This document shows, in pieces, positions 18,645 to 26,761 of a stretch of DNA of 64,000 nucleotides (its first letter is position 1; every line of letters begins with the position of its first letter). This DNA is from Acidobacteriota bacterium. Lineage in GTDB: Bacteria > Acidobacteriota > Terriglobia > Terriglobales > Acidobacteriaceae. The notes under the pieces were generated by a model. The model worked only from the letters and a program-made list of their open reading frames with translations. It had not been told where the DNA came from and did no database searches. The stretch covers positions 744,001-808,000 of the forward strand of contig JAFDVP010000007.1 of assembly GCA_018268895.1 (NCBI GenBank). Direction: 5' to 3'. Both the position numbers and the translations under genes were made by a program.

Positions 18645-19789
18645 TCACGCTCCGTGTGCTGGGTGACGATGTGGACGTCGACGTTGGGCGACTCGCTGAG
18701 GAAGTGCTGGATGGCCCAGTAGTAAAGATACTTGCGCAGACCGCTAACGGCGGTGCGTCCGAAGATGACGTGGGTGATGCGTTTTTTGCGCACGAATGCG
18801 GCGGCGGTGCGGGCGATGTTTTTGCCTTTGACGACGAAGACCTGCGCATCGAGGTTGCGGGCGAATTGCAGATTCGTTTGCAGCGTGTTCTGCTCGTCCG
18901 GCTCGTTCTCGGTCTCGACGTGCAGAACGAACAGCTCGCCGCCTACACCTTCGGCGACTCGCGCTCCTCGGGCGATGAGCGACTGCGAGGTGGAGTTGGA
19001 GCTGATGCAGACGAGCACGCGCTCGCGCACGGCCCAATTCTCGCGGATGCGCTTGGCATCCATGTACGCGGTCAGCGTGCGGTCGACGGCGCGGGTGACG
19101 TGCTGCAATGCCAGTTCCCGAAGCGCGATGAGGTTGCCGCGGCGGAAGAAGTTGGCGAGCGCCTTTTCGGCGCGGTCGGTGCCGTAGATGTCGCCGCGGC
19201 GCATACGGGTTTGCAGCGCCTCAGGTGTGAGGTCGGCCATCACGATCTCGTCGGCGCGCTGAAGGAACCAGTCAGGCACGGTCTCGCGGATGGCGATGCC
19301 GGTGACGCTCTGCACCGTCGGGGCGACGCTTTCGATGTGCTGCACGTTCATGGTGGCCAGCACGTCGATGTTGGCGGCGAGGATGCCGAGGACGTCCTCG
19401 TAACGCTTGTGGTGCCTGGAGCCTTCGATGTTGGTGTGCGCGAGTTCATCGATGAGGACGATCTGCGGCTTGCGGGCGAGGATGGAGTCGAGGTCCATCT
19501 CCTCGAAGACGACACCCTTGTAGTCGATCTTCTTTCGGGGCACGGTTTCGAGCTGCGCGGCAAGCTCGGCGGTGCGCGGGCGGCCGTGGCTTTCGACGAC
19601 GCCGATGACGATGTCTTCGCCGCGTTCGTGGCGGCGGATCGCCTCTGAGAGCATGTTGTACGTCTTGCCCACGCCGGGCGCGTAGCCGAGGAAGAGCTTG
19701 AAGGTCCCGCGAGTTTTTTCCGGCGCAACCGACTCGAGCCACTCCTCGGGAGTCTTTGCTGGGGCGGTGATGTTTTCACGTGTTGGCAT
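18641..19789 (-). CDS. kdpD: KdpD sensor half only (KdpD-N plus USP domain)
   Basis: 382 aa from ATG 19789. Residues about 25-235 are the KdpD N-terminal domain, with Walker A GYAPGVGKT and Walker B-like IVLIDELAHTN. Residues about 240-375 form a universal-stress-protein-like domain (RVLVCISSNSTSQSLIARGA). The protein ends there: no DUF4118 membrane domain, no HisKA, no ATPase domain. In E. coli this is only the first ~400 of 894 residues. In enterics this part binds c-di-AMP/ATP-type ligands and IIA-Ntr and tunes the kinase. The missing half is on the other strand. Confidence 0.93.
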
Positions 19790-19792
19790 AAG

Positions 19793-21250
19793 ATGGTCTT
19801 CGTGCGTCGATCGGTTCAGTGGTCCCTGATGCGGTATAGCGTTTCGACGGCGGCCGTCGCTGTCATTGTAGCCGTGTACTTTCGCTGGCCGCACGTCAAC
19901 GAGTTGACGGTGGCCTTCACGCTGCTGATCGTGATTCTTCTGGTCTCGGCGAACTGGGGTCTGCGACATGCGGTGTATCTGTCGTTCCTGTGCTCGGCAG
20001 CATTCAATTTCTTCTTTCTGCCTCCGGTGCTGACGTTTACGATCCGCGATGGACGCAACTGGGTGGCGCTGGGAACGTTCCTGGTCACGGGCATCGTCGC
20101 CAGCCAGCTTGCGGAGCGCGCGCGACGTCAGGCGAAGATCGCCCAGCGGCGGCAGCGCGAGGCTGAGCGGCTGTACGAGTTCAGCCAGCAGATGATGGTG
20201 ACGGGAAATGTGATCGACCTGGTAGGTGCGCTGCCAGCGATGATCGCGGGCGCGCTCAGCCTTGCGGGTGCGGCGGTCTATCTGCGCGAAAGGGACAGGG
20301 TGTACCGGTCGAGCCCGAACTACATGGATGTCTCGGCCGCGGAGCTGCGGGACACTGCCTTCTCGCGTGACCATCGCCGAGAAGAGGCACGCGACGTGAC
20401 GCTGGTGCCGATCCTTCTGGGCACGCGGCCCATCGGCGCCATTGGAGTGACCGGTGCGCGCGTGTCCTCCGAGGCGCTGGACGCGGTGTGCGGCCTGGCT
20501 GCGGTTGCGATTGAGCGCGCGGGCGCGGTGGAGACGCTGACGAAGCTCGAGGCCGCGCGCGAAAGCGAACGGCTGCGCAACGCGCTGCTGGACTCTGTCG
20601 CGCATGAGCTGCGCACGCCGCTGACCTCGATTACGGCGGCGATTACGAGTCTTCAGTCGGACCCGCTCAACGAAGCGCAGCGCGACGAGATGATGGAGGT
20701 GATTGAAGAGGAGGCGGCGCGGCTGGACCGTCTGGTAGGTCAGGCGATGGAGATGGCCGAGCTGGATGCCCACGAGTTTGCCCTTGACCTGCGGCCGCAT
20801 ACGATGCGCGAGGCGGTGGATATTGCGATGGAGGCCGTCGGCGCTGCGCTGAAGACGCACCCTGTCGACGTGAGGATCGCGGATTCGCTGCCAGTCGTTG
20901 AGATGGACCTCGACCGCATCGTGAAGGTGCTGCAACATTTGCTGGAGAATGCGGCGAAGTATTCGCCCGAGGGCAGCCCAGTTTTTGTGAGCGCGGAGAT
21001 ATCGAAGAACAGACTCTGTACGAGCGTGGCGGACCGCGGCGTTGGTGTCGACGACTTCGAGCGGATGATGATCTTCGACAAGTTCTATCGCGGCCAGGGT
21101 CAGCGTTACCGTGTCAAGGGAACGGGAATGGGGCTTGCAATCGCAAAGGCGATTGTCGAAGCGCATGGCGGTACGATTGAGGTGACGAGCCAGCCGGAGC
21201 AGGGCTCGGTGTTTACGTTTTGCCTGCCGTTGCAGAAGGCCATTCTTTAG
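19793..21250 (+). CDS. KdpD kinase half (DUF4118-GAF-HisKA-HATPase histidine kinase)
   Basis: 485 aa. Three to four membrane helices in residues 12-108 form the DUF4118 domain, including VNELTVAFTLLIVILLVSAN and NFFFLPPV, as in KdpD. A GAF-like region follows (about 130-245). The HisKA box is SVAHELRTPLTSI with His271, and the ATPase boxes are HLLENAAKYS (N), DRGVGVDDFE (G1) and GTGMGLAIAKAIVEAHGG (G2). It corresponds to the C-terminal half of KdpD, encoded separately and divergently. Start ATG 19793 (or 19829). Presumed partner of the KdpD sensor half and KdpE. Confidence 0.92.
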   Translation: MVFVRRSVQWSLMRYSVSTAAVAVIVAVYFRWPHVNELTVAFTLLIVILLVSANWGLRHAVYLSFLCSAAFNFFFLPPVLTFTIRDGRNWVALGTFLVTGIVASQLAERARRQAKIAQRRQREAERLYEFSQQMMVTGNVIDLVGALPAMIAGALSLAGAAVYLRERDRVYRSSPNYMDVSAAELRDTAFSRDHRREEARDVTLVPILLGTRPIGAIGVTGARVSSEALDAVCGLAAVAIERAGAVETLTKLEAARESERLRNALLDSVAHELRTPLTSITAAITSLQSDPLNEAQRDEMMEVIEEEAARLDRLVGQAMEMAELDAHEFALDLRPHTMREAVDIAMEAVGAALKTHPVDVRIADSLPVVEMDLDRIVKVLQHLLENAAKYSPEGSPVFVSAEISKNRLCTSVADRGVGVDDFERMMIFDKFYRGQGQRYRVKGTGMGLAIAKAIVEAHGGTIEVTSQPEQGSVFTFCLPLQKAIL

Positions 21251-21276
21251 CAACGCGTTTCAACGAGAGGGAGACG

Positions 21277-21612
21277 ATGGCAAGAGACAAGGCGCTTGAA
21301 GCATTGTTGGATGACGAGTTGGGTGGCCGTCTGGAGATTACACAGAAGGCGATGTTTGGCGGCCTGGCGTGGTTGTGGAACGGCAACCTGCTCTGCGCGG
21401 CGCGCAAGGGCGGCGGGATGCTGGTGCGGCTGGGCAAGGGCAACGACGCATGGGCGCTTGCGATCGAAGGCGTCGTGCCGATGGTCATGAACGGAAGGCC
21501 GATGAGCGGATGGGTGAGAGCGTCCGCCGAAGTTTATGCAAGCGATGCCATGCGCAAGCGGCTGTTGAAGGCGGCACTGGAGTTCGTGAAGACGCTGCCG
21601 GTGAAGGGCTAG
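21277..21612 (+). CDS. TfoX N-terminal-domain protein
   Basis: 111 aa from ATG 21277 with GAGAGGGAG upstream. The sequence has the TfoX/Sxy N-domain pattern: MFGGLAWLWNGNLLCAARK and MVLRLGKG-like strands, then MNGRPMSGWV. The C-terminal TfoX domain is absent, as in many stand-alone homologues. Competence regulation is documented only for full-length gammaproteobacterial proteins, so that role should not be assumed. It follows the kinase gene by 26 bp and may be cotranscribed. Confidence 0.8.
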   Translation: MARDKALEALLDDELGGRLEITQKAMFGGLAWLWNGNLLCAARKGGGMLVRLGKGNDAWALAIEGVVPMVMNGRPMSGWVRASAEVYASDAMRKRLLKAALEFVKTLPVKG

Positions 21613-21614
21613 CG

Positions 21615-24152
21615 CTATTTTTCGGTGTCCAGCGGCTTGCGGGCGAAGTAGTAGAGCGAGTAGGCAAGCAGAGCGAACATGACGACCGAGACCCAGTCGT
21701 GGTGGAGGAAATTGGTCTCGGGGAAGCGGTTGAACTGCCAGTGACCACCTCGTTGCTCCGAAATTCCCTCAATGGCTTTGATGGCCACGCCAATGAGGCC
21801 GACAATTCCTCCGGCGGCGATGAGGCCGGAGGCGAAGAGCGAGCCGGAGGAGATCTCGGATTCGACCTCAGGACTGCGTAGAGTGATGTTGTTGGGCAAG
21901 CCGGTGGATTTGTTGAAATGCTCAGGGTTCTCGGGGTCAAAGCCGGGGAAAGGGATCATTTCGGGATGTGCCTCGAGGAAATCGTGTGGAACCCCAAACA
22001 CCAGAGGGCCATTTGTGGTTCGAGCGATGACGATCCGTTCGCCGGGCAGATTTTTTAGCCATTCGTCACGGGTAGCGATCCATCGTTCGATGAAGACGGC
22101 GTGTTCTGCTGCGGCTTCCTTTTCCCGCTGTTTTTCCATGGCGCGGTCGACCATCCAGCGCATCACTCCGCCGACGAAGATGGCCAGCGTGGTGCCTATG
22201 GAGAGATACGCTCCCACGGCTAGAGTAAGTGAGCGGATGCCGAGCAGCTCGACCATGATGACGAGTGCTACGCCGAGCAGCACGAGCGACCATGGCAGCT
22301 TACGGCTGAGGATGCCATTGATGACGGTGGCCATCAGGCGGCCCTGTGGTGCTGCGGCTTTTTCGCTGCCGATGCCCTGCGTCCATTGCACCTCGATTTG
22401 GCTGGTGACAGGGTTGTAGAGGTATTTGCCATCAGCCAGCGTATTTGAGCCGATGGCATTCAATAGGATGTAGCTTCTGGCGTTATCGAGTTCCGTATGT
22501 GATGAGGAACTATCCATGATGCTGACACGCTCGCGAGTAAAGTTGCCTTGGTTCTGCACACCGTCGGGGAGTGCCGAGAGCGACATTGAGATTGGGTGAG
22601 GCATACGTTGGAACGATTCCAACCCCTTATTCATCAGGTTGAGCGTGGTGCCGATGGAGAAGACCGAGATGATGACGCCGATCATGATGGCGAGCTGTTG
22701 TTTCCATGGGGTCGCGCCGATGAGGTAGCCGGTCTTGAGGTCTTGCGCGGTGTCGCCTGCGTTCGAGGCGGCGATGCAGACGATGCCTCCGATGGTGATG
22801 GCGAGAGCGCCGAAGGCAGGAGCCGTCCAACCCTTGACGAGGAAGATAGCGGCTGTCGCCATCAGTGTCGCGATGGTCATGCCGGAGACAGGCGATGCGC
22901 TGGAGCCGACGATGCCGACGATCCTCGCCGAGACGGTGACGAAGAGGAAGCCGAAGATGACGACGAGGATGGCTGCGGCGAAGTTGGCGAGCGCTCCGAC
23001 CTGTGCTCCGGGGACGGGTTTGAACTGGAGGAAGAACCAGAGCAGGATGACGAGGAGGACGGAGCCTCCGATGACGACGGACCATGGGAGGTCGTGTTCG
23101 GTGCGGGGTGGTTGTCCTGAGATGTCTGCTGCGGCACTTAATGCAGGTCCCTCGGCTTCGCTGCGCTCCGCTCGGGATGACAAATTATTGGTGGTGCTAT
23201 TTTTCTTGCCAATAGATCGGAAGCCCTCCGCGAGCGCGGCGAAGATCGTCGGCGCGGTGCGGAGGAGGGTGATGAGTCCGCTGCACGCCACCGCTCCTGC
23301 ACCCATGGGGCGGACGTAGGTGCGCCAGAGGTCGGAGGGTGACATGTCTTTGATGAGCGTGGTGCCGGGATAGAGCGGCGTGGTGAGGTGCGAGCCGAAG
23401 AAGTAGATGGCAGGCATCAGCACGAGCCAGGAGAAGACTCCGCCGGCGAGCATGACGGCGGCGACGCGCATGCCGATGATGTAGCCGACGCCGAGGTACT
23501 CGGCGGTGACGTCGGCGCGGATGGCTCCGCCTTTGAGCAGGTGCTGCTCGCCGATGTCGAAGGAGCGGTCGGGCGTGCCGGGGAAGAGGCCGAAGAGGTT
23601 CTCGTTCTGGAAGAGGGTGTAGAGGCCGCCGAGTCCGAGGCCGAGGAAGACGCGCGAGGCGAAGCTGCCGCCGCGCTCGCCTGCCATCAGGACGTCGGCG
23701 CAGGCGGTGCCTTCGGGATAGGTGAGAGTGCCGTGTTCTTCGACGATGAGCTGGCGGCGCAGCGGGATCATGAAGAGGACACCGAGCCAGCCGCCGAAGA
23801 GAGCGAGGGCGAAGATGCGCGTGGACTCGAGGTCGAAGCCGAGGAAGATCAGCGCGGGAAGCGTGAAGATGACTCCCGATGCGATGGACTGACCGGCGTT
23901 GCCGGTAGTCTGAACGATGTTGTTCTCGAGGATCGAGGCGCGGCCGAAGGCGCGGAGGATCGAGATGGAGAGGACAGAGATCGGGATCGAGGCGGCGACG
24001 GTGAGTCCGGCGCGGAGACCGACGTAGACGGTGACCGCTCCGAAGAGGATGCCGAAGAGAGCTCCGAGGATGAGGGCGCGGGCGGTGAACTCGGGGCGCG
24101 ACTCTGTGGCCGGGACGAAGGGGGTGAAGGTAGGCTTGGATGTTGTTGCCAT
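21615..24152 (-). CDS. OPT-family oligopeptide/metal-chelate transporter
   Basis: 845 aa from ATG 24152 (GGAGA upstream). About 15 hydrophobic segments. OPT signatures include ENNIVQTTGNAGQSIASGVI near residue 85 and TYPEGTACADVLMAGERGG near 150. The central loop (about residues 310-350) contains SSRAERSEAEGPALSAAAD, a translated family-B repeat between membrane segments. Bacterial OPTs import peptides or metal-chelating ligands by proton symport; the substrate is unknown. It converges on the TfoX gene with a 2-bp gap. Confidence 0.9.
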   Translation of the reverse strand: MATTSKPTFTPFVPATESRPEFTARALILGALFGILFGAVTVYVGLRAGLTVAASIPISVLSISILRAFGRASILENNIVQTTGNAGQSIASGVIFTLPALIFLGFDLESTRIFALALFGGWLGVLFMIPLRRQLIVEEHGTLTYPEGTACADVLMAGERGGSFASRVFLGLGLGGLYTLFQNENLFGLFPGTPDRSFDIGEQHLLKGGAIRADVTAEYLGVGYIIGMRVAAVMLAGGVFSWLVLMPAIYFFGSHLTTPLYPGTTLIKDMSPSDLWRTYVRPMGAGAVACSGLITLLRTAPTIFAALAEGFRSIGKKNSTTNNLSSRAERSEAEGPALSAAADISGQPPRTEHDLPWSVVIGGSVLLVILLWFFLQFKPVPGAQVGALANFAAAILVVIFGFLFVTVSARIVGIVGSSASPVSGMTIATLMATAAIFLVKGWTAPAFGALAITIGGIVCIAASNAGDTAQDLKTGYLIGATPWKQQLAIMIGVIISVFSIGTTLNLMNKGLESFQRMPHPISMSLSALPDGVQNQGNFTRERVSIMDSSSSHTELDNARSYILLNAIGSNTLADGKYLYNPVTSQIEVQWTQGIGSEKAAAPQGRLMATVINGILSRKLPWSLVLLGVALVIMVELLGIRSLTLAVGAYLSIGTTLAIFVGGVMRWMVDRAMEKQREKEAAAEHAVFIERWIATRDEWLKNLPGERIVIARTTNGPLVFGVPHDFLEAHPEMIPFPGFDPENPEHFNKSTGLPNNITLRSPEVESEISSGSLFASGLIAAGGIVGLIGVAIKAIEGISEQRGGHWQFNRFPETNFLHHDWVSVVMFALLAYSLYYFARKPLDTEK
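23143..23183. repeat. family-B repeat inside the OPT coding sequence
   Basis: On the minus strand it reads TGTCATCCCGAGCGGAGCGC then AGCGAAGCCGAGGGACCTGC, the standard intergenic CATCCTGAGCG-type repeat. It is translated in frame as part of a cytoplasmic or periplasmic loop of the transporter (residues about 324-337). Confidence 0.85.
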
Positions 24153-24217
24153 GACGTGTCTCCGCAAAATGTTTCGCGCTTCGGCTGCATGAGTGTAACA
24201 GCGCGAGACTTGTCGGT

Positions 24218-24808
24218 TTACTCGACAGAAACAGAATCGGTAGAGGGTAGCGATGGCCGCCGGGACGAGCCGAAGAGCGTGTGGCGGAGAAGGACGCCGA
24301 CGGCACACGCCATCAGGAAGAGCATGGGGCCGGTGAAGAGGAAGCGGTCCTGCGCCCACTTCGGGTCGAGCAGGGCCGGGGCCTGCGTGTTGAACGTACC
24401 GAAGAAGCGGTCGAAACGACCTGCGGTATTGTTACTGCCGAGTACACTCGAGTTCCGTGACTGCCAGGTGAAAAAACGGATGAGGAAGGCAACGGTGACG
24501 GGTACCCAGGCCCAGAGGATGGCGGGTACGGCGTCAGGTTCAACGAAGCGGGAGGCGCCGGGAGCAAGCTCGGTGACGGCATTGCGAAGTCTGCCGAAGG
24601 GGACGAGGCCGAGGATGAATCCCGAGGCGGCGAAGATGGGAAGGAAGTAGTTGAGCAGGTAGACGAAACGGGTCTGCGTGGTCCAGTGCATCTTGGTGGC
24701 GACGGCCCAGACGGGGAGCACGAAGATCCAGGCGAGCTTGATGGCGAGCACGGCCACGATGATGTAGAGGAAGAGGCACTTGGCGCACCAGGTGAGCACA
24801 CGGAGCAT
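24218..24808 (-). CDS. predicted membrane protein, unknown
   Basis: 196 aa with about five hydrophobic segments (roughly 8-36, 50-72, 93-110, 150-172 and a weaker one near 58-66). The first contains WCAKCLFLYIIVAVLAIKL. No catalytic or transport motif was recognised. It ends 65 bp before the OPT start on the same strand and may share its transcript. Coding character is supported by codon-position GC bias like its neighbours. Confidence 0.6.
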   Translation of the reverse strand: MLRVLTWCAKCLFLYIIVAVLAIKLAWIFVLPVWAVATKMHWTTQTRFVYLLNYFLPIFAASGFILGLVPFGRLRNAVTELAPGASRFVEPDAVPAILWAWVPVTVAFLIRFFTWQSRNSSVLGSNNTAGRFDRFFGTFNTQAPALLDPKWAQDRFLFTGPMLFLMACAVGVLLRHTLFGSSRRPSLPSTDSVSVE

Positions 24809-24865
24809 GGCTTCAGGTGTAGCACAAGGTGGAGGCGCGATGCACCTTGCGTGGTGCGGTCAATC

Positions 24866-24896
24866 TTGACTTGGGGCCGAGGCGAAGGACTATACT
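24866..24896 (+). promoter_or_regulatory. sigma-70-like promoter upstream of comF
   Basis: TTGACT (24866-24871), a 19-bp spacer, and TATACT (24891-24896). The spacer is 2 bp longer than optimal. It would start transcription near 24903, leaving a ~110-base leader that includes a small hairpin ACCGGG-GCTCCT-CCCGGT. Confidence 0.5.
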
Positions 24897-25015
24897 GCCT
24901 GCAATGGTGCGGAAAATGGCCTGCACCACGAGTGAGGTGAGTCTTCAGCCAACGCTGGAATGACAATTCGCTCGAGAGTGGAACCGGGGCTCCTCCCGGT
25001 GGCCCGCCTGGCGGG

Positions 25016-25900
25016 GTGGAGGAATGGCGCGCTGTCTCCCGCGTGCTGAAGAGTCCGGGCCGCGTGGCTCGTGCAGTATTCGACGATCTGGTAACAGCTT
25101 TCTTTCCCGGTGATTGCAGTGCCTGTGGGGGGCCATTGCTCAGGACCGGGGCTTCCCCGTTATGTGATGAATGTATCGATGGGCTGCAAGCACAGTCGGC
25201 GGCGCTGTGCGTTCGCTGCGGCGAGGCATTGGATATCGACGGCCTGCACTATGAGCGGCAGTTTGGCGCCCGGGCCCTTTTGTGTTCGCCGTGCAGGCTG
25301 GCTCCCCCGCAGTTTGAACGCGCCGCGGCGTGGGGTCTTTATGAAGACCGCATGAGGGAGCTGATTCATCTGCTGAAGTATGAAGGCGTTCGTTCGGCCG
25401 CAAAGCCGCTGGGCAAGCTGCTGGCGCGCGTGATTGCTTCGATGGACGATAGCGCTACGATGGGGCGCGAGCTGGTTGTGATTGCAGTGCCGCTGTTCCC
25501 GGCCAAGCAGAGACAGCGGGGCTATAACCAGTCGGTGCTGATCGCCGATGAGGCCCTGGCCGAGTTGCGGCGTGACAGTACGGTGAAGACGCGGACGGCG
25601 CATAGCGCGCTGCGGCGTGTGCGCGATACGGAGAGCCAGTTTGGACTGACGGCCAGTGGGCGGCGGAGGAATCTTCGCGGCGCGTTTTTGGTTGCCGATC
25701 CGGCGGCGGTAGCGGGGTGTGAAGTCCTGCTGGTCGACGACATCTATACCACCGGTGCGACGGCTCGCGAGTGCGCTCGCATGTTGCGCCAGGCGGGAGC
25801 GGAGAAGGTCTGGGTTGCTACAGTCGCTCGCGCGCAGCGGGAGATGGTGGCGAGTTGGGATGCACAGGCTGCGAACGTCGCAGTCTGGGACGCAGGATGA
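25016..25900 (+). CDS. ComF-family phosphoribosyltransferase-like protein
   Basis: 294 aa, GTG start. An N-terminal double zinc finger, CSACG...CDEC (about 34-52) and CVRCGEAL...CSPC (66-94), precedes the phosphoribosyltransferase domain with the PRPP loop VLLVDDIYTTGATA (about 240-253). RQRGYNQSVLIA is the typical ComF segment. ComF proteins assist DNA uptake during transformation in some bacteria, and homologues are universal in many non-competent species. Followed at 59 bp by the HNH nuclease gene on the same strand. Confidence 0.9.
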   Translation: MEEWRAVSRVLKSPGRVARAVFDDLVTAFFPGDCSACGGPLLRTGASPLCDECIDGLQAQSAALCVRCGEALDIDGLHYERQFGARALLCSPCRLAPPQFERAAAWGLYEDRMRELIHLLKYEGVRSAAKPLGKLLARVIASMDDSATMGRELVVIAVPLFPAKQRQRGYNQSVLIADEALAELRRDSTVKTRTAHSALRRVRDTESQFGLTASGRRRNLRGAFLVADPAAVAGCEVLLVDDIYTTGATARECARMLRQAGAEKVWVATVARAQREMVASWDAQAANVAVWDAG

Positions 25901-25959
25901 GTGCAGAGATCGAGAGCTGAGCGCAGTGCTGAACGTATTTGGACGGAGGACGAGTCGAG

Positions 25960-26622
25960 ATGCAATCGGGCAAGATGCGGAAGCAGGGATTGAGCGGGAA
26001 GCGGCACGCCGGGCATCTGCCGGGCCATGCCTCGCGTGTGGCGCTGACCGAAGTGGAGGTGCGGGCCGGGGTCTTTCGGCAGCCGGTGATGCAGACTCCC
26101 GTGCTGGTGCTGAACGCATCGTATGAGCCGATCAATATCTGCGGCGCTCGCCGCGCGCTGGTGCTGGTGTTGAAGGGCGTCGCGAGGACGGAAGAGGAGC
26201 AGGGGCAGCAGTTGCACGCGGCCAGGATACAGATGGCGATGCCTAGCGTGATCCGGCTGCTGGAGTATCGCAGGATACCGCACCAGACGCGGGCGCTTTC
26301 GAGGAAGAACATTCTGCTGCGCGACCGCAACTGCTGCCAATACTGCGAGGTGGTTTTGACGGCGGCAGAGCTGACGCTGGACCACGTTATTCCGCGCTCA
26401 CGCGGTGGCCTTTCAACGTGGGAGAATCTTGTTGCCTGCTGCCACAACTGCAACCGCAGGAAGGGCAACCAGATGCTTCATGAGCTGACCGACATGAAGC
26501 TGAAACGCGAGCCGCGGCCGTTCTCGCTGCATACGTCGCGGCATATTATGCGCATGATCGGCAGCGCCGACGCGGCGTGGCGCAAGTATCTTTACTTCGA
26601 GCACAGCGAACCCGCAGCCTGA
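25960..26622 (+). CDS. HNH endonuclease family protein
   Basis: 220 aa from ATG 25960 (GGAGGA nine bases upstream). The zinc-bound HNH core is CQYC, then [13 protein letters not shown], then [15 protein letters not shown] (about residues 131-172), with two CxxC knuckles and the DH catalytic pair. The N-terminal [13 protein letters not shown] belongs to a widespread chromosomal HNH subfamily, distinct from restriction or intron-borne HNH enzymes. The physiological substrate is unknown. Confidence 0.88.
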   Translation: MQSGKMRKQGLSGKRHAGHLPGHASRVALTEVEVRAGVFRQPVMQTPVLVLNASYEPINICGARRALVLVLKGVARTEEEQGQQLHAARIQMAMPSVIRLLEYRRIPHQTRALSRKNILLRDRNCCQYCEVVLTAAELTLDHVIPRSRGGLSTWENLVACCHNCNRRKGNQMLHELTDMKLKREPRPFSLHTSRHIMRMIGSADAAWRKYLYFEHSEPAA

Positions 26623-26630
26623 TAAAAGCG

Positions 26631-26693
26631 GTTCGAGCTTTGCTAGAATGTCCCACCTTAGCCGCCCTTCGGGCGTCGAAGATGGGGCACCCG
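26631..26693. repeat. palindromic repeat, family A (reverse orientation)
   Basis: GTTCGAGCTTTGCTAGAATG, then TCCCACCTTAGCCGCCC-TTC-GGGCGTCGAAGATGGGGCACCCG. Same order of modules as at 7828. It overlaps an in-frame upstream extension of the pabB reading frame, which argues against that extension being coding. Confidence 0.85.
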
Positions 26694-26716
26694 ATTCCAT
26701 TCGCCTGCCGGCACCC

Positions 26717-26742
26717 GATTCTATTTGGCGTCCAATAGAATC
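26717..26742 (+). other. 9-bp perfect hairpin in the pabB leader
   Basis: GATTCTATT-TGGCGTCC-AATAGAATC, ending 9 bases before the GGAG ribosome site of the pabB-pabC gene. There is no T-tract. It could modulate translation start or be part of the adjoining repeat. Confidence 0.45.
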
Positions 26743-26761
26743 GAACTCACCGGAGTTCGCC

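Noticed and set aside
19790..21253. Upstream extension of the kdpD frame across the opposite-strand kinase gene, giving an 870-aa frame
   Set aside because: The extra 480 residues are Arg/His-rich antisense of the histidine kinase; a good ATG lies at 19789 right before KdpD-N.
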